This document shows, in pieces, positions 35,800-45,829 of a stretch of 64,000 nucleotides of DNA. The notes under the pieces are model-generated. The model was not told the origin of the DNA and made no database searches. It was given only the letters and a program-made list of their open reading frames with translations. This DNA is from Perognathus longimembris pacificus (Eukaryota > Chordata > Mammalia > Rodentia > Heteromyidae), in NCBI RefSeq assembly GCF_023159225.1, contig NC_063174.1, positions 38,599,691 through 38,663,690 on the forward strand. Reading direction: 5' to 3'. Made by a program: the position numbers and the translations under genes. Numbering within the stretch: position 1 is the stretch's first letter; the number at the start of each line of letters is the position of its first letter.

Positions 35800-36365
35800 T
35801 TATTGACCCGTTAATCGGGTTGCTTATTCTTTTACTGCTTTTTTTTTTTTTTAGCTCTGTGTTCTGCATACAATTTCTTTTTTCTGTGACTAGCTGGCAA
35901 AAATTTCCTCCCATTCTGTGAATTGTTCCTTGATTCTGGTCATTGATTCTTTGGATATGTAAAAGGTTTTTACCTTTTTTTTGTGGTACCAGAATTTGAA
36001 CTCAGGGCCTTATACTCTGTTTGCTTAACTTAGCTAAAGAACTACCACTTGAGCCACTCCCCATTCTGTAAGGTTTTTAATTTAATACAATCCCATTTGT
36101 CAGTTTTTGCACTTATTTCTTGAGCAATTGGGGTCCTATTCAGAAAGTAATTGTCTATGCCTCTGTCTTCAGGTGTTTTCCCCATGCGTTCCCTGTAGTC
36201 ATTTTTAGAATTACAGATCTATAAGATCTTTGATCTATTTTGAATTAATTTTTGTACTAGGTGAGAGGGATTTAGTTTCAGTCTTTCAAATGTAGATAAC
36301 CAGTTTTAAAAAAGGCTCTTTTCTGCAATTTTTTTTTCTACTGCTTTGTCAAGACTTAGTAACTC
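35800..36365 (-). mobile_element. L1 ORF2 fragment, antisense, with a SINE inside
   Basis: Antisense L1 landmarks: AATTTCCTCCCATTCTG, ACAATCCCATTTGTCAG, GATCTATTTTGAATTAATT and TAGATAACCAGTTTT. Interrupted by a minus-strand ID/B1-type SINE. Confidence 0.75.
35985..36065 (-). mobile_element. ID/B1-type SINE fragment inside L1
   Basis: GTGGTACCAGAATTTGAACT, CAGGGCCTTATAC and CTACCACTTGAGCCAC. Confidence 0.6.
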
Positions 36366-36369
36366 TTGT

Positions 36370-37660
36370 AGCATTTATTTCTGGATCTAAGCCTGTGAAA
36401 GATGCCCAGGATTTTATTACTATGATGAAAAGCTGCAGGTGACATAATCTTTTAAGGACGTTTCCAGGGTATTGTTTTATATCAGAGAAAAGTGTTCTCA
36501 TATTGAAGGACTCTGGCTCCACTTTACATTCTATTTCTTGACCCAGCACCCCCTCTCCCCCCGTAGCTAGCCCCATACTTGGTCTACTTGGTCTCCCTAT
36601 TTTTGCCAGTATACCCTGCTCAATTCTTACAGCTCCACTGTGGGTCGTTCCCCTTTCCTCCCCCGGGGAGCCTAGCACTTTGCTGGCCAGGTTTCATTGT
36701 GGCCTGGTCATGGTTCTTGACCAAACAGCTGGAGAAAAAAGGTGGGAGTAGACCATGGAGGAGAAGAGCAGCCCTTGTGTTGTAATCAAGCAGAGGGGAG
36801 AACATCACATTTGCAGCCTGTGTTTGGAGGGTTTGTGGTTCAGGTTTCTCACAGGCTCGAGGTGAACATTCTAATCTCACACGAGGCTCAAGTAGAAGCC
36901 CCTTCTCAATCCCAACTCTTCTGGCCAAGGCTCTTCCCTTGGCATCACAGACACGACTAAGGGAGAGGCCAGGCACTGTGGTAGTTCTCTTCCCTCCGTG
37001 CCTGGGCTGCTACTGTCTGTCTGCCAGGAAGATGGAAATTTTCCACATGCTGCCAAATGAGGCTCTCCTTACTTTGACATTTTGCCTTAAATAGGTGAGT
37101 GGTTGCCCTCGGCCTTTTGCTGTCTAATCCCCCAGAAAGTTCTGCATCACCAAGGTTCCATCAGAGTTGTCTTCAAGCAGGTCCAGGGGCAAGGCCCAGC
37201 CTCAGGTGGCCACTGTGGGGCGGATGCTCTCCCAGCAGATGCCCTGGGAGTCAGCTTGCTTTGGCTGGAGGGCACTTCCCAGAAAGGACTGCAGTCCAGG
37301 GGAAGGAGCGCTGTTATTGAGAGAGGGGAGAAATCTAGTGGTCGTGGAATAATAGGAAGGTGCAGAGCAATGATTTCTGGAGGAATTGACAAGGTGTGCT
37401 AGCCAAACAACACTCAGTACCTTTTCTGTGCCCAGCCCTATGCTTGATGTGGTTTATATGGACAAGGCAGTCGCTGGCTTGGGCGGTCTTGGGGAGCTCA
37501 CAGTTGGAGATGACAGGCAGACAGAAGCACCAGAACATCAGTGAGCTGCCGGGTTAGGGCTGGGCGTGAAAAAGACAGGTGGGGCTGTTGATCAACTTTG
37601 GAACTCACAATTTTCCTTTCCCCAGAGACCCACAAACCTTGAACTTAAAATGAAACTGCT
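36370..37660. other. Intergenic, no gene recognised
   Basis: Mixed-composition DNA; 36540-37400 is G+C-richer with several overlapping short open frames on both strands, none with splice or homology support. 37420-37520 might be an old L2/MIR-type relic (CAGCCCTATGCTTGATG). Confidence 0.5.
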
Positions 37661-37663
37661 AAG

Positions 37664-37900
37664 CCAGGCAATAGTAGCTCATACCTATCTGCTTGTAATC
37701 CTAGATACTCAGGAAGTTGAGATCTAAGGATTGAAGTTCAAAGCCAGCCTGGGCAGGAAAGTCTATGAGACTTGATCAAAAAGAAGGAGGAGGAAGAGGA
37801 AGCCAAATGGAGCTATGGCTCAAGTGGTAGAGCACTAGCCTGAGCTGAAAAAACTTAGGGACAATGCCCAGGCCCTGAATTAAGACCTAGGGTTAACAAA
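37664..37900 (+). mobile_element. B1-Geo dimeric SINE
   Basis: AAGCCAGGCAATAGTAGC, GTAATCCTAGATACTCAGG, then GAGCTATGGCTCAAGTGG and CCCTGAATTAAGACC. Confidence 0.75.
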
Positions 37901-39983
37901 AAAAGAAAAAAGAAAGCAAACTGCTTCTTTCTGGAGGCCGGTGAGCCCTCTGGTGTCCATACCCCTGTGCTGCAGTTGTGTGTGCCCATTGCACTGGGTG
38001 CTGTGACTAAGAGGCTAAGTGGCAGCACTGAGAGAGGCACGTATAGACAGTGCTTCCAGCCCTACCAACGGTAACAGTGCTGGGGAAGGGGTGGGGGGTG
38101 CTTAGGAAGCTCCCCCATCCCTGCAGAGGAACTGTGAGGAAAGAAGTTGCCCTGCCTGTCTAGTGTCCCTGACAGACACTGCCACCAGAGGGCAGCAGGC
38201 ACCCAGCCCACTCTGGAAGAGACAGCCTGTGGGGGTAAGGGCAGGGACAGGCACGCGGGAGGCAGGGAACTTTGTCCTTCAGAAGCATGAAGAATGGAGA
38301 ATAAATACCTGACACACGGGAATCTGCTCAACAGCAGGCACTCCCCTGGCCATGCATCGTTCTTGCTTGACTCCTGTACCTAGTTACATCTGCCCCATTC
38401 GTTGCCCTGGCAAAGTGTAAGCATGGGCTCTGGTGATTGTGAAACTTGCAATCAAGATCATCTGTTCAGATATCCTGAGTCTTGTCTATGGCCATACCAC
38501 CCTAGCCCGATCTTGTCAGATATCCTGGGTCTTGCAGAATCAGTAGGGTACAAAGTGCATTACAAATCATCCCTCCATTCCTACGGAGAACGGAGATACC
38601 CCGTATCTTTGAATGCTTCCATGTCTTATGTACAATGGCACCGAATGAGCAGACCACCCCTGTACATCCTCCCTGAACTTCAGATTGCCTCTAGATCGCT
38701 GACAATCCCTAAAGCAATGTTTACACTGCACAAGTAGATGTCAGATGGCATTGTTTAGGGATTCATGACAAGTCTGCACACTTTCCCCAAATACTTTCCA
38801 TCCACGATGGGCTGAATCTGTGGGTGCAGAGCAGAGGACATGCCAGCTGCCTTTGTCCAGTTTCTCGAATCCCACCAGAGGCTCTATGCAGGTGTGCAAA
38901 GCTGGTGTGCTTCTCTAGAAAGAGAACTGAGAACGGAGAACTGAGGCTGTGTGTCTGTATCCTCCTAGCTTGTTCCTCTCAGGACACGCCACTAGTGACC
39001 CTGCTTCCATCTTGACCGATGGGGAGCAGTTGAAGAGGACAAGTAACGTGTGTTGTGGTCACAGTCACCTAGCATCTGATGTTCTCATCACTCAGAATGA
39101 TAATGCACCTGTGCAGTTCTGTGGCACTGTCCTGCAGGGCCTGCTCTCCTATTCTTTTAGTTCGGGGGTTCATGCCCAGGGCTCTCCACCCCACCATAGT
39201 CGGGGTATTTCCACATAGCTGGCTTTGAGCAGTCAGGAAATGGGGAGAGCTGAGGAAGTGCAAAGGGTCTCCTGAGGAGAGGGGTGTAGGGATCACAAGA
39301 AGCAGCTCTCACCCCCCGGCCAGGGAGCAGAGAGAAGAAGTTGAGGTTATCAAAAAACTTGAAAATATGATTTTATTTAGGTTATTGGGGTGATTGCTAT
39401 AATCAAGACCCAAACCGACAATAGCTTAAACACTGTAGAGGTAGTTCTGGAACACACCTGGCTTAATCCCGGGCTGGTTAATGGGGCTGAGGGGTGTTAA
39501 CTCTAAGATGTGGGGCATCCATAGTTGTAGCTTCTATCATAGACCCCTAGCCTCAGCTGCTATGCCTACATTAGCACAAAGCCCACTACCAACCTCCTGG
39601 TCTTCCCTGTGATGCCAGTGGCCACTAGAGGGCTCTCTAGAGGGCTTCCATCAGACCCCATGGGGTTGTGTCCCACCCTGCTGGAATGGAGCTTAATCTG
39701 CCCAGGTGCCCACACCTGGGGGCCAAGGCTGCTGTCTCCCCAATGTTACTCTCCTACACATTCATGGCACCAACTTCACTTTGGCATGACCTGGAGGCCG
39801 AGGTTTCCATGGAGCTGCCGGCTAAACCGTGTATCTAGAAACAGTCTCAGCCCTCGCCTAGTCAGTGTGAAGTCTGCTTTTTGATGGATTATGATTTTTA
39901 CCCTTGGGACCTCCAGGGCCTTTTGTCGATGGTCAAATGTAACATGGCAATGACCTCTTAGTTTATCAGCAAGTTCTGATACT
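37901..39983. other. Intergenic, no gene recognised
   Basis: G+C-richer, apparently single-copy DNA. The longest frame, 38402-38737 (111 codons), shows no family resemblance, no signal peptide and no splice context, so it is not called. Confidence 0.5.
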
Positions 39984-39988
39984 GTTGA

Positions 39989-40127
39989 TGTAAAGTCTGT
40001 TCCCCAAGGGCTCCATGAAGATGCACCCCACCTCATTAATAGTCTCTACCCAGTTACCTGGGTAAGCAGCAGACCTGGAGGCAAGTTACCTCTCCCATCC
40101 CTGAGGTCACATACTAATCCACCTGGC

Positions 40128-40200
<73 letters not shown>

Positions 40201-40379
40201 GCCACTGCCCTAGATAAGGCAGGGCTGGGTGGGGGTCGCCCCTTCTCTCTCTCCCTTCTCTCCAGCCAGGCCGAGAATCATCTTGGCCACAGGCCAGCAG
40301 TTTGGTAATAAACTTTCTCTCCTGCCTGAATATCGTGTGGCGTTTTCCCTTACCAGCTACCTACTTTAAAATCCTAACA
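39989..40379 (+). mobile_element. Solo LTR (family A), plus orientation
   Basis: Starts TGTAAAG, ends CCTAACA, and has an AATAAA signal at 40308-40313 in GGTAATAAACTTTCTCTCC. Flanked by gttga (39984-39988) and gtcga (40380-40384), a 5-bp duplication with one change. A 68-bp AC array lies in its middle. It aligns by eye along its length with the inverse LTR at 42804-43083. No internal retroviral sequence adjoins it. Confidence 0.75.
40131..40198. repeat. (AC)34 microsatellite inside an LTR
   Basis: Uninterrupted AC for 68 bases. Confidence 0.98.
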
Positions 40380-40384
40380 GTCGA

Positions 40385-41383
40385 GTAATTGCAATTCACA
40401 TTTTTTCGTTACATCATATGTAGAACCCCTAGCTTTTAATTAGGCATATTTAATAGTCAGCAGTTGAAAACATGCCATTCTTGCAAATATATGATGCATA
40501 CTCATTGAAAATTTTCATTCATTCACTAGTGGGAAGCAATCAACTAGTAATGTTGATTCAAGGAGCATTTGAGGCATTGGGGTTTATATAATGCTGTTAA
40601 CGGGAGAATATTTGATAAGTAGGTTAGACCCAAACCTTGTTAATGTCCTACATGGCAATTAAACCTAAATTTGGAGGGTATTGTTTTTACTAGACCAAAA
40701 TTATTTGCTTCTACACAACTTTACAAGGTGACATAATTTCACAGTCTGAGCCTTAAAATAATAATTAGCATGGTAAAACAATGCACTCATCTAGAAAGGT
40801 ATATTATCATTGGCAAGACTTAATATTTCAGCAAAATATTGGAAGGACAAGAAGCTATCTTCTCACCTGCTTTCTGGGTTTGGAGGAATTGTCATTAAAA
40901 CTTGCAAGCTAATGCTTTCAGATGCAGAGCTGGTGGGACCAGTCTTCAAGCCCATATAGAAACTTAATTTTACTTAAAAATGGCCCCTAGCCAAGCATGG
41001 TAGCTTTATTTCCCACACTTGGGAGACTGAGGCAGTTTGGGGCCAATCTGGGCTACAGAACAAGACCCTGTCTAAAATAAATATTAAAAGTTGCTCTGAC
41101 ATGGAGGGCAACTTAAAATAAAAATGATCGTAGAATAAAAATAGTTCCACCACAGAAGACGATTTTTCTCATAGTTGCTACCATTGCTCTCCTGTATTAG
41201 CTGTTGTCATTTATCTTTTACTGTGCCTAATTTGTAAGCAAAATTAAAATTGTAAAGTATAACTTTGTAAATTATGATAAAACAATATAGCTTCTGTGTA
41301 GGTCTTCCTACACAGAACAGTACACAAGCTTTTGCAGCCCGTGTGGTTTTCAGCATCCACTGGGGTCTTGGGAAGTATGCCTT
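40385..41383. other. Intergenic with a B1 monomer and a hairpin
   Basis: Contains a B1 monomer at 40988-41080 and an 11-bp hairpin at 41292-41317. The stretch 41330-41380 (CAGCATCCACTGGGGTCTTG) may be an old Tigger-type relic. No gene. Confidence 0.5.
40988..41080 (+). mobile_element. B1-like monomer SINE
   Basis: CCAAGCATGGTAGC, CACACTTGGGAGACTGAGGC, AATCTGGGCTACAG, AAGACCCTGTCT. Confidence 0.7.
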
Positions 41384-41779
41384 TGTTATGGGGTCCCCCC
41401 AAGTGGGACTCAAACCCATGTCCCTCCAGAGTCCACCATGCAGAGATAGTCTCAAGCAAAGATGGATTCATTGGGGAAGTAAAAAGTGAACTGACCGGCC
41501 AGGGACGCAGCATAGCTTAGGAGCTGAAACTGCAACTTCTAACAGTCCTCTAGCTGGGGTTTATAAAGGTAAATGCGTAGCACAGATGTAGGGGGTTGGT
41601 GCAGGAGTTAAGGAAGCCATTTGCAGAAGCAGAATTTTGGGGTCAGGTTGACCTAATATTTAACTTCATTTTAACAATTGCTACCATGTTCGCCTAATCA
41701 AGATGAAGTCAGCTCTACTTCCTACATTTGCTACCTTATTTCCCTAATGGAGAGGGAGTCAGCTCTACTCCCCCCAACA
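41384..41779 (-). mobile_element. Solo LTR (family B), minus orientation
   Basis: Plus strand starts TGTTATGGGG and ends CCCCCAACA, so the minus strand reads TGTTGGGG...CCCCATAACA. A TTTATAA box is present on the minus strand near 41559-41565 with a start region after it. No exact target duplication was seen. It differs in sequence from the family A LTRs on either side. Confidence 0.6.
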
Positions 41780-42002
41780 CTTTGTGGATAAAGGAGAAGC
41801 CTGTGGGTCCCATGAGCTGCTGCTGGGGTAAAGCCTGACCCTTCCCCAGCAAGTGCATGTTCCAGAAGCAACTGAAGCTTCCCAGCTCAGTTAACACTAT
41901 AGTCCACTGACCCACATCCAGATCATGGCCACACATGGCTTCTTAGACACGCAGGACCAAGGGTGCCTCCAACCTCCAGGAGCTCAGCCTGCCTTCTAGA
42001 GA

Positions 42003-42092
42003 GCTCCCACAGCTGTTCTAGGGTGCTCCTCCAGCTGTTCTAGAGTTCCTCCAGTTGTCGTAGAGAGGCTCTCCAGTCGTGCAAGCGCCCTG
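42003..42092. repeat. Degenerate minisatellite, about 22-bp units
   Basis: Four diverging units: GCTCCCACAGCTGTTCTAGG, GCTCCTCCAGCTGTTCTAGA, CCTCCAGTTGTCGTAGAG, CTCCAGTCGTGCAAGC. The last unit forms one arm of the hairpin at 42073-42140. Confidence 0.6.
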
Positions 42093-42140
42093 ACAGGCAG
42101 ACCAGCTTGGCTGTAACTTCCAGGGTGCTTGCACGACTGG
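42073..42140. repeat. 20-bp inverted repeat with 28-base loop
   Basis: Arms 42073-42092 (ccagtcgtgcaagcgccctg) and 42121-42140 (cagggtgcttgcacgactgg) are complementary over 20 positions, one being a G-T pair (G-U in RNA). Confidence 0.9.
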
Positions 42141-42144
42141 AACC

Positions 42145-42798
42145 CCCCCGCCCCCAGCCCATTGCCTGAGCCTGCAACACCTGCGGTGAAACACTGCTAA
42201 GAGGAGCCCGAATGCTCCAAGGCAGTGCGCTGATGCTTCTGTATTTTATGGTGAGAGAGCAGAAATGCTCAAATACTGCCTTTATTTTTTACACAAAGGT
42301 GACAAGAACAGGACATAAAGGTCTGCACCAGTTTTTGTTTGTTTGTTTGTTTTTAGCTAAGTCCTCCATTGGAGACAAGCCCAGCGAAGCTCCTTGCCTT
42401 GGGATCCCATGTTCTTGAGCACAGGGTCCTTAAGCCAGTCTTGGGAAGTAGGGCTAGTTCTCCTGGGCCCAACTCCTGCTTCAGCTCTGCCTTATCTGTA
42501 CCCTTGCCCTTCAAGCATGGCCCATTCACTCACCTCCTCTTCCCCAGGGCTGTGGAAGTCTATTGCAGTTGCCTGGGGTGTCCTCCAGCCTTTGTATGGC
42601 GCCCCTCTCTATGTGTGAGAGTTACAGTGCTCTTTCTGCTCCCAAGGCACCTGCTGTGCCCTGGTCTGGGGGGTTGGGTCTGGGATGCTGTGTTGTAGCC
42701 ACAAAGTCTTCCTTGCCAGAACTCTGAGGAGAAGGGGCACTGGGAGAGAAAGGAAGGCAAAAAAGGTTCCAGTACAACGGTTTGTTTTTCTTTCCATG
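42145..42798. other. Intergenic, no gene recognised
   Basis: G+C-rich DNA with overlapping short frames on both strands (42369-42760) and no recognisable product. Confidence 0.5.
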
Positions 42799-42803
42799 TT
42801 TCC

Positions 42804-43083
42804 TGTTAGGTTTCTAAAGTAGGTAGCTGATAAAAGAGTATTCGGACAGGAGAGAAAAGTTTATTGCCAAACTGCTGGCCTGTGGCCCAGGTGATGCATG
42901 GCCGGGAGAAGGGGAGACCCCTGCCCAGCAAGGGCAGGGGGGTGTGGCCAGGTGGATTAGGATGTGACCTCAGGGAAGGGGGGGAGGTAACTGCCACCAG
43001 GTCTGCTGGTTACCAGGTAGCTGGGTGGAGACTTAACCAGGTGGGGCGCATCTACATGGAGCCCTTCGGGGGAGGACCTTACA
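42804..43083 (-). mobile_element. Solo LTR (family A), minus orientation
   Basis: Read on the minus strand it starts TGTAAGGTCC and ends CCTAACA, with AATAAA in GGCAATAAACTTTTCTC. Perfect 5-bp target duplication tttcc at 42799-42803 and 43084-43088. Shares most blocks with 39989-40379 (GGGCTCCATG, CCTGAGGTCACAT, ACAGGCCAGCAGTTTGG, CAGCTACCTACTTTA) but lacks its AC array. Confidence 0.85.
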
Positions 43084-43088
43084 TTTCC

Positions 43089-43761
43089 TGACCCAGAAAT
43101 CCCTAGGCAGGCCTAGGGCGGGCCTATCTTGTCAGATAAGTCACCCCTGCAAGGGAGGAGGGCGACGCCCGAGGCCAAGAAGAAGAATGCCAAGACACCC
43201 CTGCCTCTCCCCCTAGCAGCGCCCGTGCCCTGAGGTCTCCACAGAAGAGGTCACGGCTCACAGAGCTTCTGGTGACTCCTGAGGGAGGAGTGGCGCCCCT
43301 TTCCCCCACCTCGTCTCTGCACCTCCTCTTCGGCATCCTTGGCGATAAACCAGTAAACACTTAAGTGCTCTCCTAAATTCCGTGAGCCGCTAGAGCAAAT
43401 GAATGGAGCCCAAGCCAGGGCCCGGGACGCCTGCGGCCGACGCAGCTCTGTCTGGTAAGAGGCCCTGGCCGCTGCGCGGGGCTGGCTGTGCGCTCTCTAA
43501 GCACAGAGCAACCGAGGCGGCCTGGAGACTCCACCTCCCGCTGCAGCGCGACCCCGTGCTTGCTGGTGGAAGAGATGCCCACAACTTCTCAGGTCATGGA
43601 AACAAACGTGTGTTGGTTGACATGAAACAATCTCGTCGCATTTCCTGCACACACACACGAAGAAATTTGCTTCTCTCCATGCTGCTACTGTCTACTTGAA
43701 TTTCCCCAAACAAAAAGACTTCCTGAGGTGTCAATTACATGATCTTAAATTCATATATTTT
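43089..43761. other. G+C-rich intergenic, possible old LTR relic
   Basis: 43340-43410 reads GATAAACCAGTAAACAC, then TCCGTGAGCCGCTAGAGC, a pattern seen at the end of old mammalian LTRs. 43400-43600 is CpG-rich with short frames on both strands; no gene recognised. Confidence 0.4.
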
Positions 43762-43842
43762 TGGCCTGGGTGTGTGTGTGGCTCCAGTGTGAAAGCACCT
43801 GCCTAGCAAGGAGGTCCTGAGCTCAACCTAGTACTGCCCACA
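43762..43842 (+). mobile_element. ID-like SINE
   Basis: GTGTGGCTCCAGTGTGAAAG, CACCTGCCTAGCAAGG, then CTCAACCTAGTACTGCCC. Confidence 0.6.
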
Positions 43843-44189
43843 AGACAACTGATTTTCAGTGTGCCATTCAGTAATGGTGAGTATGTTGACAAAGTTTCTA
43901 AATGTTTAACCATTCTAACCTCTTCCTTTCCTTCCTGCAGCCCCTAAGGTTTGTAGCTGTTTTGGGGGAGCCACTAACTGCGATCTATGGAAATTCCATC
44001 TTTCCTGTGCCAGTTACTCAAACCACAATTCAATACATACTTGGAATTTCCTTATGTTGATTTATCCCTATTTAACCTGTGGCTTCTGGCTGCTCAGCAT
44101 CCCGATTCTGCTTCTTCTAAAACCTCCCATCCCTCTGCCTCCTCCGAACTTGGGGCCTGGAGGTGAATGTGGGAATCAGGTGGACAAAA
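43843..44189. other. Left flank of the class II ERV
   Basis: Apparently single-copy DNA ending GGTGGACAAAA at the LTR edge. Nothing recognised. Confidence 0.6.
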
Positions 44190-44766
44190 TGCTGGGCTCG
44201 CCTCGCCTCCCCTGGCACGGGGGGGTCAGGCTCTACTCTACTCTAATCGCTCCCTTTCTCACCCTCTACCCTGGTCACCCGACCCACAGGTAAGGCCAGA
44301 GTGGAGTGGGGGGCTCAGGAAAGACCTCAGGTGCACGCGGCCGTACGAGATCGCTTTACCTCCCTCTTTACCCATGAAGAAAGCCAGGCGCACGTGGATC
44401 TCGGAGACGCTTCAAGAGCAAATCTGATTTAATAAGGGAGTGGCTAGCAGTTGATATAGTAGGGGGCGACGAGAGAAGGGGTGATCCACCAAAGAGCTGG
44501 CGATAGGCTGGCGAGCTTGTCATAGGACCCCCTCATGAGCTAACGTCACTTGCATAGCGCCACCCCAGGGGCGAAAAGCCCGCGAGAATGGGGAGCACAT
44601 GGGCTGGCGAGAAAGTTGGGGGGCTGTTCGCAAAGCCAGTTCTTCTGGTTCCGGACCCAGAGAATTGTGGCCTGCTTCCGCATTCCCCCAGGGCTGGGGG
44701 AAGGGCGGCGTCTCGGGAGTGCTCTCCATTGCCCTTCCCCGTCAAGGCCAAAGCTGAACACCAACA
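44190..44766 (-). mobile_element. 3' LTR of the class II ERV
   Basis: 577 bp, TG...CA ends (TGTTGGTGTTC to GCCCAGCA on the minus strand). It has the extra bases AAAG near 44318-44325 and a shorter G-run than the 5' LTR. Confidence 0.93.
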
Positions 44767-44780
44767 TCTGCCCCTTTTAC
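44767..44780 (-). promoter_or_regulatory. Polypurine tract of the ERV
   Basis: Minus strand GTAAAAGGGGCAGA directly before the 3' LTR; AAAAGGGG is the purine core, with a C interruption. Confidence 0.6.
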
Positions 44781-45493
44781 TTTTATTTTTTCTTTGAACA
44801 GCAGGAGGTGCCCTACTCGAGGGCGCGCCATGTCTTAGGTTGCCCCCCTCATGGGGAGTCGTACCCTCCTGGGCCACACCCTTGCTCTTCAGGCTGACCT
44901 TCCTGCCGGGCTGGCCGGCCCGATGAGAGGACTGGGGGAGAGTGGGATTGGCACTTGAAAGAAAGCCCTGATAATTTTTCTCTCATGCCAGCGGACCTCA
45001 GTGAGCAGCAGGTCCTAATGGTCGTGTGACGAGCCTCATGGGGTTCCTAGATGGCTAAAAGGCCAAAGGCCACTTGTTATCTAGACAGCTCTGGCCTATC
45101 GCTTACAATATAAGAGACCCATGTGTCTAGCACAGGGCAATGTAAACATAATGTAAATGGGAGCATAAAGCAGACAGGAGCATAAGCAATCGTAATACAA
45201 GGCAAATGCAAACATGAGCAACTGTAACACATGAGCAATTACAACACAGGCACAAAGCAATGGAGGGTCTCTTATCTGGCTTAGTCCATAGGAAATAGAG
45301 GTATCTTGGTCCATTCTGGTGTCACTCAAGGTAGTGCAGATGGCTCTCCCTTCCCTCAATGGTGAGGTAGAGGTAGGTTCAGGCCCTGGCGATTTGGCAG
45401 CCAGGGTGCTGGTAACTTAACAACTAGGTTAGTAAACACTTTATAGTAAGCATTGCAGCAAGGTGCCAATCCCTTGCTTATTGTAAACATTTA
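44781..45493 (-). other. ERV 3' region with degenerate repeats, env not recognisable
   Basis: Plus strand 45130-45270 has imperfect short repeats (GAGCATAA, CATGAGCAA, GTAACACATGAGC). An 87-codon minus frame (45096-45359) has a hydrophobic segment but no env motif. Confidence 0.5.
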
Positions 45494-45829
45494 TCATAAA
45501 ACATTAAGGTGTCCAAATCCTTTAGCTCCTATTTCCCTCCAATGGGGGCCCCTAAGATAAGCAGCAAAGTGGGGAGCGAAGGAAGGAATGACAGTGTACA
45601 AAATTTCCCTTTGGTTCTTGTGCAAGGCTGTGGGCCATGCTGCCACGGCAAACATTACTCCAAAGGGTGCCAGGCAAGGTCCAGGGAAGAAACAGGGCCG
45701 ACACTGGGTCCATCGCCGGTACAGGCAGGCTTTCCCGTTTCTCCATAGAAAAATCCACCACGGTCTTTGCTTTCCTGAGAGGAAACAAGGAGAGACATCC
45801 CTCAAGGGCAAGTGCCCTTGGGTGGTCAT
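45494..45829 (-). pseudogene. Possible env leader remnant
   Basis: 111-codon frame whose ATG overlaps the pol stop by four bases, the usual place of a betaretroviral env start. It begins MTTQGHLPLRDVSPCFLSGK and has a weakly hydrophobic stretch (FGVMFAVAAWPTAL). No surface or transmembrane domain is recognisable downstream, so env is largely gone or replaced. Confidence 0.4.

Noticed and set aside
36349..37400. Cluster of overlapping frames on both strands, possible exons
   Set aside because: No consistent splice phases and no recognised protein; composition alone explains the low stop density.
38402..38737. 111-codon plus frame in intergenic DNA
   Set aside because: No recognised family, no signal peptide or splice context; chance frame in G+C-rich DNA.
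40131..40198. Regular repeat that could suggest an array with spacers
   Set aside because: It is a plain AC microsatellite, no spacers; CRISPR arrays are not expected in this genome.
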